A stretch of 64,000 nt of DNA from Dyella japonica DSM 16301. Lineage in GTDB: Bacteria; Pseudomonadota; Gammaproteobacteria; Xanthomonadales; Rhodanobacteraceae. Below are positions 26,357-35,066 of this stretch, piece by piece. The notes beneath the pieces were generated by a model. That model saw only the letters and a program-made list of their open reading frames with translations. It was not told the origin of the DNA and made no database searches. Where the stretch lies: positions 1 through 64,000 of the forward strand of contig NZ_JPLA01000002.1 of NCBI RefSeq assembly GCF_001010355.1. The letters run 5' to 3'. How positions within the stretch are numbered: the stretch's first letter is position 1; every line of letters starts with the position of its first letter. Position numbers and translations under genes: made by a program.

Positions 26357-26896
26357 ATGATCGACATACCTGTGATTGAAACGGCGCGCCTGCGCCTTAC
26401 CGCCCTCGCCGAACGGCATTTCGACGATTACGCCGCCATGCTCGCCGACCCCGCCAGCACCCGCTGGATCGGCGATGGCCAGCCGCTGGACCGCACCAAT
26501 GCCTGGCGCTCGCTCGCCATGCTGATCGGCCACTGGCAGCTGCGCGGCTACGGCATGTGGGCGCTGGAGCTGAAGGACACCGGCGAGTTCATCGGCCGCG
26601 CCGGCCTGATGCGCCCCGAGGGTTGGCCGGACCTGGAACTGGGCTGGATGCTCAAGCCCGAGTTCCGTCATCACGGCTACGCCACCGAAGCCGGCAGCGC
26701 CATTCTGGAGTTTGCCTGGCACGCCCTGGGCTCGCCGCGGGTGATCAGCCTGGTGAAGATCGGCAACGAGGCGTCCGATCGCGTGGCCGAGCGACTTGGC
26801 GGCGAACACATCGACGACATGGATTTCTTTGGCGCCCACAACCACGTGTTCGCCTATTACCCGCCCTGCACCGAAAAGCGTCGCGCCTGGGCATGA
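26357..26896 (+). CDS. GNAT family N-acetyltransferase (RimJ/RimL group)
   Basis: This is a 179-aa acetyl-CoA-dependent N-acetyltransferase. The N-terminus IETARLRLTALAERHFDDY and the later MLKPEFRHHGYATEAGSAIL (acetyl-CoA pyrophosphate loop, R/Q-x-x-G-x-A type, here RHHGYA) are typical of the RimJ/L-like group. It starts 5 bases after the SET gene, and its stop overlaps the start of the HutD-like gene (ATGA). The substrate is unknown. Confidence 0.9.
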   Translation: MIDIPVIETARLRLTALAERHFDDYAAMLADPASTRWIGDGQPLDRTNAWRSLAMLIGHWQLRGYGMWALELKDTGEFIGRAGLMRPEGWPDLELGWMLKPEFRHHGYATEAGSAILEFAWHALGSPRVISLVKIGNEASDRVAERLGGEHIDDMDFFGAHNHVFAYYPPCTEKRRAWA

Positions 26897-27462
26897 GCCA
26901 GCTGCAGCGACTGCCGCTGGAAAGTCTCCATGGCGCGCCCTGCGCCAAGGGCACGGCAGTCATCACCCCGATTGCCTGCGGCCCGGACGACGATGCGTGG
27001 CAGTGGCAAATGACCCTGATCGGCATGGAGCAGGAAGTCGACTTTCCAGCACATGCTGACCTCCGCCGGCACTTCGTGCCGCTGGACGCCCCGGTGGACA
27101 TCGCCTTCCCCGACGGCCGCACGCAACACGTCACCCGTTTCCAGATCGCCCAGTTCGACCAGGGCAACGATCCGCAGGCCTGCCTGCCCACCGCGCCCAC
27201 CCGCACGTTCAATCTCAAGCTGCGCGGCGAGGCCCAGGGCGAGCTGATGGCCCGTCCGCTGAATGGCGCCATGGTGCTGCTGGCCCCCAACGGCTGGCGC
27301 TGGTTCCTGCTGTTGCTGTCCGGCCGCGCCAAGGTGATCGCCGATCACCGCACGCAGTCGCTGGAAGCGAACGACATGATGTGGATCGACCCGATCCCCG
27401 GCCATCCGGTGCGCATCGAAGGTGGCGGCGAGATCGTGCTGGCGCGTTTGCCTGCCGCGTGA
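26893..27462 (+). CDS. HutD/Ves family cupin-like protein
   Basis: This is a 189-aa small beta-barrel protein. The pattern fits the HutD/Ves family: RLPLES, a W-x-W strand (DAWQWQMTLIGM), FPDGRTQHV, a region before FNLKLR corresponding to the family's D-x-N-x-M strand, and a C-terminal cupin-like half (LLAPNGWRWFLLLLSG, SLEANDMMWID). The role of the family is poorly defined (linked to histidine utilisation or cold shock). Here it is coupled to SET and GNAT genes instead of hut genes. Its segment around WRWFL recurs in a fragment at 28276-28356. Confidence 0.7.
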   Translation: MSQLQRLPLESLHGAPCAKGTAVITPIACGPDDDAWQWQMTLIGMEQEVDFPAHADLRRHFVPLDAPVDIAFPDGRTQHVTRFQIAQFDQGNDPQACLPTAPTRTFNLKLRGEAQGELMARPLNGAMVLLAPNGWRWFLLLLSGRAKVIADHRTQSLEANDMMWIDPIPGHPVRIEGGGEIVLARLPAA

Positions 27463-27609
27463 TTCTTCGCCTTCGTCGCTTGCGGACTCGAAAGCGAGAT
27501 TAGATATCTGCCATTTGCCCAGTCATCTGATCGCGGCTGATGTGCTTCATCGTCGCCATATTTCCGGCGAAGCATTTCTCCAAAGCACGCAGGGCTTCCA
27601 AACCTGAAA

Positions 27610-28257
27610 TCAGGTGCAGCCAAATTCAGTGAATGCCTGATCAAGCTCGTGCGTCGTGATGTGGCGTTTGTCCATTTCGCTGGCGGATAGGAAGCGGGCC
27701 ATCCGGACCTGACTGCAGTTCAAGAATTTCCCACCTTCTTGAAGTATTTGTCTTGGACTCAGCTCCTCACCGACGGAAATAGTCTTTACCAACGTTCGAT
27801 CAGTGTCGCCCGGAATACGCTGGAACTCTTGAGCGTGAGAACTTCGCTGAGATTCTCTAAACATCGGATTTCCGTAGGGTGCATCAACGGAAGTCAATCC
27901 CTGAGGCGCGCTAACGCTTCCCTGATTGTCCCCGTCCCTCGCGTGCAGAATTTCCCCGCGCGATTGAGTCTCCAACGCCTTGGGTACAGACGTTCGCGTC
28001 GTCCTTTCGGCTCGAGATGATCGAGGCTCGGTGTGCACCGGAGGCGCGTTTACAGGCGATGATGCAGCAATGGCCGCGAGGGATGGCTCCCTCAGAAACA
28101 CAAGCTGTAGCGCGCCAGTCCGGCTCAACGTCTTCGCTGAGTTTCTCGAATACTCGGGTGCCGGAGGCATCGTCAGGTACACGAAGATCAGTAGATGAAG
28201 CAAAGTCACGACCGCAAATGTCGTGCCTTTCCTTATCGCATGCTTCCAATGCGGCAT
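27610..28257 (-). CDS. Hypothetical membrane-anchored protein, low GC
   Basis: I do not recognise this protein (215 aa). After a basic start (MPHWKHAIRKG) there is one hydrophobic helix, TTFAVVTLLHLLIFVYLTM (residues 12-30), giving a TonB-like N-in anchor. A long Ser/Arg/Pro-rich, probably disordered region follows. A compact C-terminal domain (GGKFLNCSQVRMARFLSASEMDKRH...) has two Cys (LNCSQ and the last-but-one residue). The start at 28257 follows AAGGGAG. Base composition is clearly lower in GC than both neighbours, and codon use is unlike them. It lies beside a broken HutD-like fragment, which suggests transferred DNA. Confidence 0.65.
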   Translation of the reverse strand: MPHWKHAIRKGTTFAVVTLLHLLIFVYLTMPPAPEYSRNSAKTLSRTGALQLVFLREPSLAAIAASSPVNAPPVHTEPRSSRAERTTRTSVPKALETQSRGEILHARDGDNQGSVSAPQGLTSVDAPYGNPMFRESQRSSHAQEFQRIPGDTDRTLVKTISVGEELSPRQILQEGGKFLNCSQVRMARFLSASEMDKRHITTHELDQAFTEFGCT

Positions 28258-28275
28258 CAGGCGTGCACTCCCTTC

Positions 28276-28356
28276 GCTCGTTTGCAGAACGATGCGATGG
28301 TGGTGTTGACACCTCAGAGTTGGCGTTGGTTCCTGTGCATCAAAGGCGGCGCGAGA
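28276..28356 (+). pseudogene. Fragment of a second HutD-like gene
   Basis: Translated on the plus strand this reads RLQNDAMVVLTPQSWRWFL followed by GGAR. It aligns with PLNGAMVLLAPNGWRWFL and its SGRA continuation in the intact HutD-like gene at 27249-27330. The match is also visible in DNA but is diverged, so it is not a fresh copy. No start, no remaining domains and no continuing homology are seen. It lies just upstream of the low-GC gene on the other strand. Confidence 0.55.
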
Positions 28357-28391
28357 TCCCAGCTCGTTTGGCCGCCAGCCACCCGCTGCAC

Positions 28392-29294
28392 TTACAGGCC
28401 CGACCGCCGGCCCATGCCGAGCGAGCGCCCCACGTCGGCCAGCGCGAACAATCGCGCGATGCGCATCCAGCCCAAGGCCACCACGATGAGCTGGGTGAGC
28501 GTGAATCCCCAGAGCAAGCCCGAGGTGCCGACCGACACGGTGTGCACGCGTGCCAGCCCCAGGGCCAGCGCGATGGCGAAACCGACGGCGGTCAACAGCA
28601 GGTAGACGAACAACGTCGACACCGGGCGACGCAGCAGCTGAAGCAGGCCGCGTAGCATGGCGATGGACGCTGAGCGCAATCCGACGTCGGCAATGAACGA
28701 GGCGCGAGCGGATTCCACCCAGGCCTGGGCCAGCACAATCACGATACCCGCCGCCCACCAGGCCACCTGTTGCGCGTTATCGGCCTGCGATTGCAGCGTG
28801 GCGAGATCGCCGCGATCGTCGGCACGGTCCAGGCCCATCTGCACCAGCAGGCCGGCTAGCGCATACGGCAGCACGGAACAAAGCATCAGGCGGAACATGC
28901 GGCCGTATTCGATCAGTCCGCCCTGCAATAGTTGGGCAAAGCCCAGCGTGCGCCCTGCCCGACCGCTGGCGACCACCATGCCGTTGAGCCACGGCAGCCA
29001 CAGCAGCATGAGCAAGGCGCTGGCCAGTCCGGCGCCATGCAGCGTGGCGTGCTCGCGCGACAAGGCCACGGCCACATCGCTGAACATCAAGCCATCGAAA
29101 TGGCGCGCCCACTCATGCGTGTGGGTGGAGCGGTCGAGCAAGGCGCCAAGTGACTGCAGCAACGGCAGCGCCGCCACCATGGTTGCGATCAGCGTTGCCA
29201 ACAGCCACAGCAGCAACAGTCGCCACTGCAGCGCTGCGAACGGCGCCAGCGCCACGGCGCCCATATCGACACGACGAGCACTCTTGTAGGCCAT
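28392..29294 (-). CDS. Polytopic membrane protein of unknown function
   Basis: This is a 300-aa integral membrane protein with about six helices (LLLLWLLATLIATMVAALPLL; ASALLMLLWLPWLNGMVVA; LMLCSVLPYALAGLLV; WWAAGIVIVLAQAWVESA; STLFVYLLLTAVGFAIALA; GLLWGFTLTQLIVVALGW). No domain is recognised. Its ATG overlaps the stop of the M1 peptidase gene (TGATG), so the two are translationally coupled and probably act together. The C-terminal half resembles DUF-type membrane proteins that carry an LRRP cytoplasmic loop. Confidence 0.75.
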   Translation of the reverse strand: MAYKSARRVDMGAVALAPFAALQWRLLLLWLLATLIATMVAALPLLQSLGALLDRSTHTHEWARHFDGLMFSDVAVALSREHATLHGAGLASALLMLLWLPWLNGMVVASGRAGRTLGFAQLLQGGLIEYGRMFRLMLCSVLPYALAGLLVQMGLDRADDRGDLATLQSQADNAQQVAWWAAGIVIVLAQAWVESARASFIADVGLRSASIAMLRGLLQLLRRPVSTLFVYLLLTAVGFAIALALGLARVHTVSVGTSGLLWGFTLTQLIVVALGWMRIARLFALADVGRSLGMGRRSGL

Positions 29295-31507
29295 CACAGC
29301 GTCACCAGGCATGCATACAGCGACTGCAACAGTGCCGCCAGATCGGCTGTCCAGCGGCGCGAGGCCGAGGGGTCGGCCTTCACCGTGCGACTGTCGTTGA
29401 GTTTGTTTTCGTCGAGCAGGATCGTGTGCTCGGGATCCAGCTCGGCGGAGACCACCGGCGAGTCGCCAGTGTGTACGAAACGTCGCCAGCGCCGGTCATC
29501 GTCCCATGGAACGTCGACATGCGTGCCGTCCGCATAGGTCACGCGCAACAGCTGCGGAACGACAGCGCCTTCGCGCACCACCGTCACCGTGCTGCGCACC
29601 TGGTATGGGCCATCCTCGTGCTTGCCGGCGTTGGGGTGTGACTTCTTCCAGGCATCGCGCTTCTTCTCGACCTCATCATCGCGATCGTCGGCGCTGAGCT
29701 CGCTGCGCTGGCCATCCTTCAGCCAGCTGCCCGCTTCGGGCAGCACTTTCACGATGTCGATCGACGTCACGCGATCGTCGATGCGCGCCGTGCCATAGAC
29801 GTACTGATCGAAGATCTCGTTGACCGCACGCGCATTGCCGGAGACATCGATCAAGGTGGCGCGCAGGTCTGCCGCGGAAGGATGGCGGAAATGCCAGCGG
29901 CGATAGTATTCGCGCATGGCGCGGGCCATCACGTCCTTGCCCAGGCGCTGTTCCAGATCGTGCATGGCGGTAGCGGTTCGTGAGTACACCGTGCCGTAGC
30001 TTGAGCTGGAGTAGCGGTCCCAGCTGTTCTGTCCCAGCGGGTCGAAGGGATGTTGCAGGCCGGCGTCGAGACGCTCGAACGTAAACACGTCCATCGATGG
30101 GGTGATGCCGGCGCGCCGCAACCATGAGCTTGGCGTCAGCACGCGCTGGTTGCGTTCGCGCAGCATGCGTTCGTCCCAATACTCGTTGATGCCTTCGTCC
30201 AGCATCGGCTCTTCGAATTCGTTGGAGGCAAGCAGACCGTAGAAGTAACCGTGGCCGAATTCGTGGATGGTCACGAAATCGATGTTCCACTGGTCCATGG
30301 TGTCCTTGTCGATCGTCTTGTCGCCTTCGGCGGTGAAGAAGGTCGGGTACTCCATGCCACCGGCTTCTTCCGCATTGAACGGCGGCACCACGGCCGTGAC
30401 CGTGCGATACGGATACGGTCCCAGCGTGTCGGAGAAATAGCTCAAGGAATCCAGCGTGGCCTTGAGCACCGGTTGCGCGCTGGCCACGTACTCGGGCGGA
30501 TAGATCACGCGCACCGCCACGTTCGGGCTGCCCGGCCCCTGCCAGCTGCCATCGAGGGTGCGGAAACCCTTGGCAGCCACCCAGGCGAAGTCGTGCACGT
30601 CGCCCTGCACGAAGTGATAAGTCGTCTTGCCGTTTTGTTGGGAAGGTTCATCGTGCTGCGCGCCCACCGCTCCAACGGTGTAGTCGGAGGGCACGGTGAG
30701 GCGCACGTCGTAGCTGCCGAAATCGGCGTAGAACTCGCTGTTGAAGTGGAACTCGTGTACGTTCCACTGCACTTGCGTGGCGCCACGCTCGCCCGGCAGC
30801 TCAAGCACGCCGATCTTGGGAAACCACTGCGCCACCAGGTTGAAGTTGCCCCACCAGCCGGTGCGTTCGATTACGCGCGGCAACTGGCTGACGAAATCGA
30901 TATCCAGCGTCAGCGTGCCGCCCGCCGGCACGGGCTCGGCAAGATCGATCGCGGCCACGGTCTGGTCGGTGGCCGGGCCGTCGTCGGGATGCACGAAACG
31001 CCACTTCAGCGCGGCATTGCCCTGCTGCACGGTCTTGAGGTCGATCCAACCCCATTCGCCCTTCTTCGGCGCCGCCTCGCCACGCGAATGGCCGTGCGCG
31101 GTGAGCACGCTGCGTTCGGTGAAGAAGGTGCTGCCTTCGTTCTGGAAGGCATTGAGGTAAAGATGCAGATAAATGCGATTGACCGGCTGGCTGCTGCGGT
31201 TGCGCCAGCTCAGTTGTTCGCTGCCGGTGATGCTGTGATGGGCCGCATCCAGCTCGGCATCGATGCGATAGGCGACCACGCGATCGGACAAGGTGGCCTC
31301 CTTGCCCGTGCGCACGCCACCCCATGCATCGGGTGAGCTGGCCTCATGCGGTGCATCGGCATGCGGCTTGGCCAGCGGGATCACTGTCGGCACGAGGGTT
31401 GTGCTGGGCGCCGGCACCAGTGCGTCCTGCGCAGCGGCCATCGACGACAAGCCCAGGCAGACCAGCGCCAGGCCATGACGCAGCGCGTGTTGCATCCGTG
31501 TTCCCAT
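29294..31507 (-). CDS. M1 family metallopeptidase (aminopeptidase N-like), exported
   Basis: This is a 737-aa gluzincin. The ATG at 31507 follows GGGAGGG and gives a signal peptide ending SMAAAQ. The aminopeptidase N-type beta domain lies at about residues 75-290. The catalytic domain has the zinc motif HEFGHGYFYG with the third ligand Glu in EPMLDEGINEY. The substrate-side motif reads EEAGGMEYPTFF where true aminopeptidases have GAMEN, so exopeptidase activity on peptides is not assured. Its stop couples to a membrane-protein gene, and it begins 76 bases after the reductase gene, possibly in the same transcript. Confidence 0.9.
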   Translation of the reverse strand: MGTRMQHALRHGLALVCLGLSSMAAAQDALVPAPSTTLVPTVIPLAKPHADAPHEASSPDAWGGVRTGKEATLSDRVVAYRIDAELDAAHHSITGSEQLSWRNRSSQPVNRIYLHLYLNAFQNEGSTFFTERSVLTAHGHSRGEAAPKKGEWGWIDLKTVQQGNAALKWRFVHPDDGPATDQTVAAIDLAEPVPAGGTLTLDIDFVSQLPRVIERTGWWGNFNLVAQWFPKIGVLELPGERGATQVQWNVHEFHFNSEFYADFGSYDVRLTVPSDYTVGAVGAQHDEPSQQNGKTTYHFVQGDVHDFAWVAAKGFRTLDGSWQGPGSPNVAVRVIYPPEYVASAQPVLKATLDSLSYFSDTLGPYPYRTVTAVVPPFNAEEAGGMEYPTFFTAEGDKTIDKDTMDQWNIDFVTIHEFGHGYFYGLLASNEFEEPMLDEGINEYWDERMLRERNQRVLTPSSWLRRAGITPSMDVFTFERLDAGLQHPFDPLGQNSWDRYSSSSYGTVYSRTATAMHDLEQRLGKDVMARAMREYYRRWHFRHPSAADLRATLIDVSGNARAVNEIFDQYVYGTARIDDRVTSIDIVKVLPEAGSWLKDGQRSELSADDRDDEVEKKRDAWKKSHPNAGKHEDGPYQVRSTVTVVREGAVVPQLLRVTYADGTHVDVPWDDDRRWRRFVHTGDSPVVSAELDPEHTILLDENKLNDSRTVKADPSASRRWTADLAALLQSLYACLVTL

Positions 31508-31583
31508 GTAACCCTCCCCCGAAGGAACGCCCAGCCTGCGGCATTCGCGCATGGCGCTCCTATAGGCCAAAGGTCACGGCTAC

Positions 31584-33227
31584 TCAGTAGACGTCGCGTC
31601 GGTAACGCCCGGCCTCGCGCAGTTGTTCGACCCTGGCCTCGCCCAGGGCTTCGCGCAATACAGCGTCTACGCCGGGCGCCATGCCGGCGAGGCTACCGCA
31701 CACATAAATGGCCGCGCCCTGCTCCACCCACTGACGCAAGAGATCAGCGGATTCGCGCAGGCGATCCTGCACATACGTACGCGCGACACCCTCACGGGAC
31801 CACGCAAGATCGAGTCGTTCGAGCAGGCCTTGCTCCTGCCATCGCAAGATCTCGCCGCGGTGGTAGAAGTCGTGCGCGCTCTCGCGCTCGCCGAACAGCA
31901 ACCAGTTGCGGTGCCGCCCTGTCTCGATGCGCGTCTTCAGCAGGGCGCGCAAACCCGCCAGGCCGGTGCCGTTGCCGACAAGCACCAGCGGACGGTCGTC
32001 GGCCGGCGCGTGGAAACCGGGATTGGAACGAATGCGCAGGGCGATATCGCCGCCCAGCGGCGCGTGTTGCGTAAGCCAGCCCGAGCCGATGCCGAGCGAG
32101 CCATCCTCGCGACGCATGCAGCGTACGAGCAGATGCACGCTGCCGTCCGACGGCACCGATGCAATGGAGTACTCGCGGTGCGGCAACGCCTGCAGGGTCG
32201 CCACCAGCTGGGCCGGATGGGCGTGCGGTGTTTCCTCGCCCTCCGGCCAGTGACTGGCCGCCAGCCAATCCCGCAACGATGCCTGGCGTCCCTGGTGTTC
32301 AACCGAAGCGTCACCGTCGAGGCCGCGCGTCGCCAGCCACTGTTCCACGTCGGTCGCCGCATGTCGCGGACCGATCTCGACCAGATCGCCTGCCTGCCAC
32401 GTCGCCTGCCCCGCTTGGGGACGCAGCGCCAGATGGAAGCACGGATCGCCCTGGCTCGCCGGATTGAGCAGGACGCGCTCGACCAGTTGCCAGCGCTGAT
32501 AGTCAGGCTGCTGCCAGTCGGGCAACTCGGCGGCGCCTGAGAGCAGCGCGAGATGGTGCTGCCAATGGCGCAATGCCGACGCGTCGCCATTGTCCACTTC
32601 CACCGGATCGAACAGCGGCATGGCGCCGCTCTGCTGCAGCCAGTGCCGCAGCGCGCGGCCAAAGCCGCAGAAATCGTCGTAGTCGCTGTCGCCCAATGCG
32701 AGCAGACCGTATTGCAGTGTCGACAGCGCTTGCGCAGTACGCATGCACTGGGTGACAAAGCGAGCCGCACTATCCGGAGCATCGCCTTCGCCGGTCGTGC
32801 TCACCACGAACAGGACGCGCTCTTCGCGCATCAGCGTGTCCAGATCCAATTGCCCCAGTTCGGTCAGTCGCACGGAAGTGCCTGCCTGCTGCAGACTTTG
32901 CGCGGTCTGCAGCGCCCACTGCTCCGCCGTGCCGGTCTGGCTGGCGAACGCGATAAGGATGGCGTTGTTCCCGGTGGCGCTGGCAGGCGCCATGCGTTGC
33001 GCCTGCTGTTGTGCGGTACGACGGCGATGGCCCATCAGCCAGGCGGTGAATCCTGCCCATGCCAACAACACGACGAGCGCACCCAGCCAACGTGTCATAC
33101 CCGGGTCGTGCCATTCCCATTCGCGCCGATGCAGGCCCATCAGCCCGACGACCAAGACCGCCAGCAAGGTGCAAAGCAGCACATTACCCCAGCTTGGTCG
33201 CGTCGACATGGCTGAAGGCACGCTCAT
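31584..33227 (-). CDS. Membrane-anchored flavodoxin/ferredoxin-NADP reductase fusion (CysJ/P450 reductase-like)
   Basis: This is a 547-aa diflavin reductase. Two N-terminal helices (NVLLCTLLAVLVVGLMGL and LGALVVLLAWAGFTAWLMG) anchor it. The flavodoxin domain begins with ILIAFASQTGTAEQWA and contains VVSTTGEGDAPDSA. An FNR-like FAD/NADPH domain follows, with EYSIASVPSDG, LVGNGTGLAGLRALL and AIYVCGSLAGMAPGVDAVL. It would carry electrons from cytoplasmic NADPH through FAD and FMN to a membrane partner. Its start overlaps the apbE stop (ATGA). The operon points to the PepSY protein as acceptor. It is not part of a cysteine pathway: there is no cysI or cysH nearby. Confidence 0.9.
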   Translation of the reverse strand: MSVPSAMSTRPSWGNVLLCTLLAVLVVGLMGLHRREWEWHDPGMTRWLGALVVLLAWAGFTAWLMGHRRRTAQQQAQRMAPASATGNNAILIAFASQTGTAEQWALQTAQSLQQAGTSVRLTELGQLDLDTLMREERVLFVVSTTGEGDAPDSAARFVTQCMRTAQALSTLQYGLLALGDSDYDDFCGFGRALRHWLQQSGAMPLFDPVEVDNGDASALRHWQHHLALLSGAAELPDWQQPDYQRWQLVERVLLNPASQGDPCFHLALRPQAGQATWQAGDLVEIGPRHAATDVEQWLATRGLDGDASVEHQGRQASLRDWLAASHWPEGEETPHAHPAQLVATLQALPHREYSIASVPSDGSVHLLVRCMRREDGSLGIGSGWLTQHAPLGGDIALRIRSNPGFHAPADDRPLVLVGNGTGLAGLRALLKTRIETGRHRNWLLFGERESAHDFYHRGEILRWQEQGLLERLDLAWSREGVARTYVQDRLRESADLLRQWVEQGAAIYVCGSLAGMAPGVDAVLREALGEARVEQLREAGRYRRDVY

Positions 33228-34207
33228 GACGCCAGCGCAGCCTCGAAGGCAGGCGACAGGCATTCTTCCAACCCGTTCGCCCCATGCACGATGTACATCA
33301 CGGCGAGGCCGCGCTCGGCGGCATAGGCCAGGCCTTGTTCCGGCCCCAGCACCGTCATCAATGTACCCAGCGGATCGGCCTGCATCGCGTCATTGGCCAG
33401 CACGCTGACCGAGGCCACCGTGTGCGGCACCGGCCAACCGGTGCGTGGATCCACGTGATGCGAGTACGTCACGCCGTCGGTCGTGAACTGGCGGCGATAG
33501 TCACCCGAGGTGGCGATGGCCCGACCGGTGAGGCTAACCACCTGGCTGAGCTGGTCAGCATGCTGCACGGCGCCGACGGCGGCGCCGGGACGTTCGATGC
33601 CGATGCGCCACGGCAATCCATCCGGCTTCCTGCCCTTACCCTTCAGTTCGCCGCCAACTTCGACCAGCCACGCGTCGATGCCGGCCGCGTCGAGGCAGCG
33701 GCCGACCAGGTCGACGCTATAGCCTTTGGCCACCGACGAGAGATCAAGGTAGACACCGCCGGGTTGGTAGATGCTATGGGTGACGGCGTCCAGTTTGATT
33801 CGCCACCAGCCGATGCGTTCGCGCGCCGCATCGATCGCCTCGCGCGATGGCGGCTCTCCTCGCGCAGCGTCGGGGCCGAATCCCCACAGATTCACCAGCG
33901 GCCCTACCGTGGGGTCGTAGGCGCCATCGCTGGCACGCGCCAATTTAAGCGCGTGCCGCACCACCTCGTAGCATTCGGCCGGCAGCACATGCCAGGTGCC
34001 CGCCGGTGCCGCATTGAAGCGCGACAACGACGAGCCGGGCTTGTACGTGCTCATCTGGCCATCGACCAGATCGAGCGCGTCCTGGATGCTCTTGCTGCGC
34101 GACGCCAGCGACAACGCTGCCGGCATCACCGCGCGCACCGACCAGTAGGTGCCCATGGTCTCGCCCTGCACGGATTGCACGACCAGCTCGCTCACCGACG
34201 CACCCAC
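33224..34207 (-). CDS. apbE: FAD:protein FMN transferase ApbE
   Basis: This is a 327-aa flavin transferase that attaches FMN through a phosphoester to Thr/Ser in D-x-x-S/T-G-A-T motifs. Family motifs are GETMGTYW, LDLSSVAKGYSVD, VEVGGELKGKG, SHHVDPRTGWPV (the H-x-DPxTG site) and ADPLGT (metal-binding Asp and Thr). The GTG start at 34207 is forced, because an in-frame stop lies 12 bases upstream. As a result there is no signal peptide, which is odd for ApbE, normally a periplasmic lipoprotein. The likely target is the DUF2271 product two genes upstream. It is coupled to the reductase gene. Confidence 0.93.
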   Translation of the reverse strand: MGASVSELVVQSVQGETMGTYWSVRAVMPAALSLASRSKSIQDALDLVDGQMSTYKPGSSLSRFNAAPAGTWHVLPAECYEVVRHALKLARASDGAYDPTVGPLVNLWGFGPDAARGEPPSREAIDAARERIGWWRIKLDAVTHSIYQPGGVYLDLSSVAKGYSVDLVGRCLDAAGIDAWLVEVGGELKGKGRKPDGLPWRIGIERPGAAVGAVQHADQLSQVVSLTGRAIATSGDYRRQFTTDGVTYSHHVDPRTGWPVPHTVASVSVLANDAMQADPLGTLMTVLGPEQGLAYAAERGLAVMYIVHGANGLEECLSPAFEAALAS

Positions 34208-34235
34208 CGCTTCGATTCAGCACTCACGCCTTGCA

Positions 34236-35048
34236 TTACTGCGGCAGCACTTCCAGCGTGGCGGCGTACGAGAGGCGACGCTGCTTGGCCTGCTTGATGC
34301 TGGACTTGTTGTCCTGCGTGCTGGCGTTCACCCAATACATGCCGGCGTGCGGCCAGGTGAGGCTGAACTTGCCGTCCTTGTCGGTGGTGACATCGATTTC
34401 TTCCGGCGCGTTGCGATAGCGCGTCTCGCCGGCAATCGCCATCACCTTGAGGTTCGACGCGGGCTTGCCGTCCAGCAACAGCTGGAACGTGGCCGCCTCA
34501 CCCGAGGCCAGGTCGGTGAAGCGCGTCACCGGCACCAGCTCGAGTCCCTTGCCGCTGGGCTTGAGCGCGCCATCGCTGGGCTTGCCATTGGTGACGAACG
34601 TTTCCACGCGGTTGATCGATTCGGAAACCTCGACGTTCTTCGCGTTCGCGGGTATCGCCTTGGCCAGCTCGGCCGCGTCGCCGCGCCAGCGCTTCTTCTG
34701 GCCATCCACTTCGTAGTTGGCGAACAGGCCGCCATTCACCGCGGCGATCTTGTACGTGCCCGGCTGGGTCAGATGCACGTCGAACACGCTGCGGTACTGG
34801 CCGGTGAGCGCGTTATCCGGTTTGGCCGTCTGGCCGTCCGGCGTGGTGACGACGACGCGATCGAGCTGCACCGGCATGTGGTCGGGATAGAACAGGTCAT
34901 TGGAGACGGCGGCATCCACCGTCACCCACGGATCGTTGCCGGACACATTGGTGGCCGACGGCACCATCCACATCTTGTGCGCCTGCGCGGTGAACGGCAG
35001 CGCCAGAGCCATGGCCAGTGCGCCCCACTTCAACGAATGCTTGATCAT
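34236..35048 (-). CDS. DUF4198 domain-containing periplasmic protein
   Basis: This is a 270-aa exported protein. The signal peptide ends FTAQA, and the mature N-terminus is HKMWMVPSATNVSG, the His-first start typical of DUF4198 (NikM-like, metal-binding-type beta proteins). It has two Ig-like beta regions, with DGKFSLTWPHAGMYWVNAS near the end. It lies between DUF2271 and ApbE genes. Role inferred: periplasmic partner for metal or siderophore in the redox relay. Confidence 0.85.
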   Translation of the reverse strand: MIKHSLKWGALAMALALPFTAQAHKMWMVPSATNVSGNDPWVTVDAAVSNDLFYPDHMPVQLDRVVVTTPDGQTAKPDNALTGQYRSVFDVHLTQPGTYKIAAVNGGLFANYEVDGQKKRWRGDAAELAKAIPANAKNVEVSESINRVETFVTNGKPSDGALKPSGKGLELVPVTRFTDLASGEAATFQLLLDGKPASNLKVMAIAGETRYRNAPEEIDVTTDKDGKFSLTWPHAGMYWVNASTQDNKSSIKQAKQRRLSYAATLEVLPQ

Positions 35049-35066
35049 GATGTTGTTCTCCTTCGA

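Noticed and set aside
26720-26736. Another TGGCACG match within the acetyltransferase gene
   Set aside because: The -12 part reads GGGC, not TTGC, and it is in mid-gene. A chance match.
27345-27644. 99-codon minus-strand frame across the end of the HutD-like gene
   Set aside because: It overlaps a supported gene on the other strand, with no domain and no start signal.
31584-33227. Sulfite reductase alpha subunit (CysJ) assignment
   Set aside because: The domains match, but the N-terminal membrane anchor and iron-type neighbours, with no cysI/cysH, argue against assimilatory sulfite reduction.
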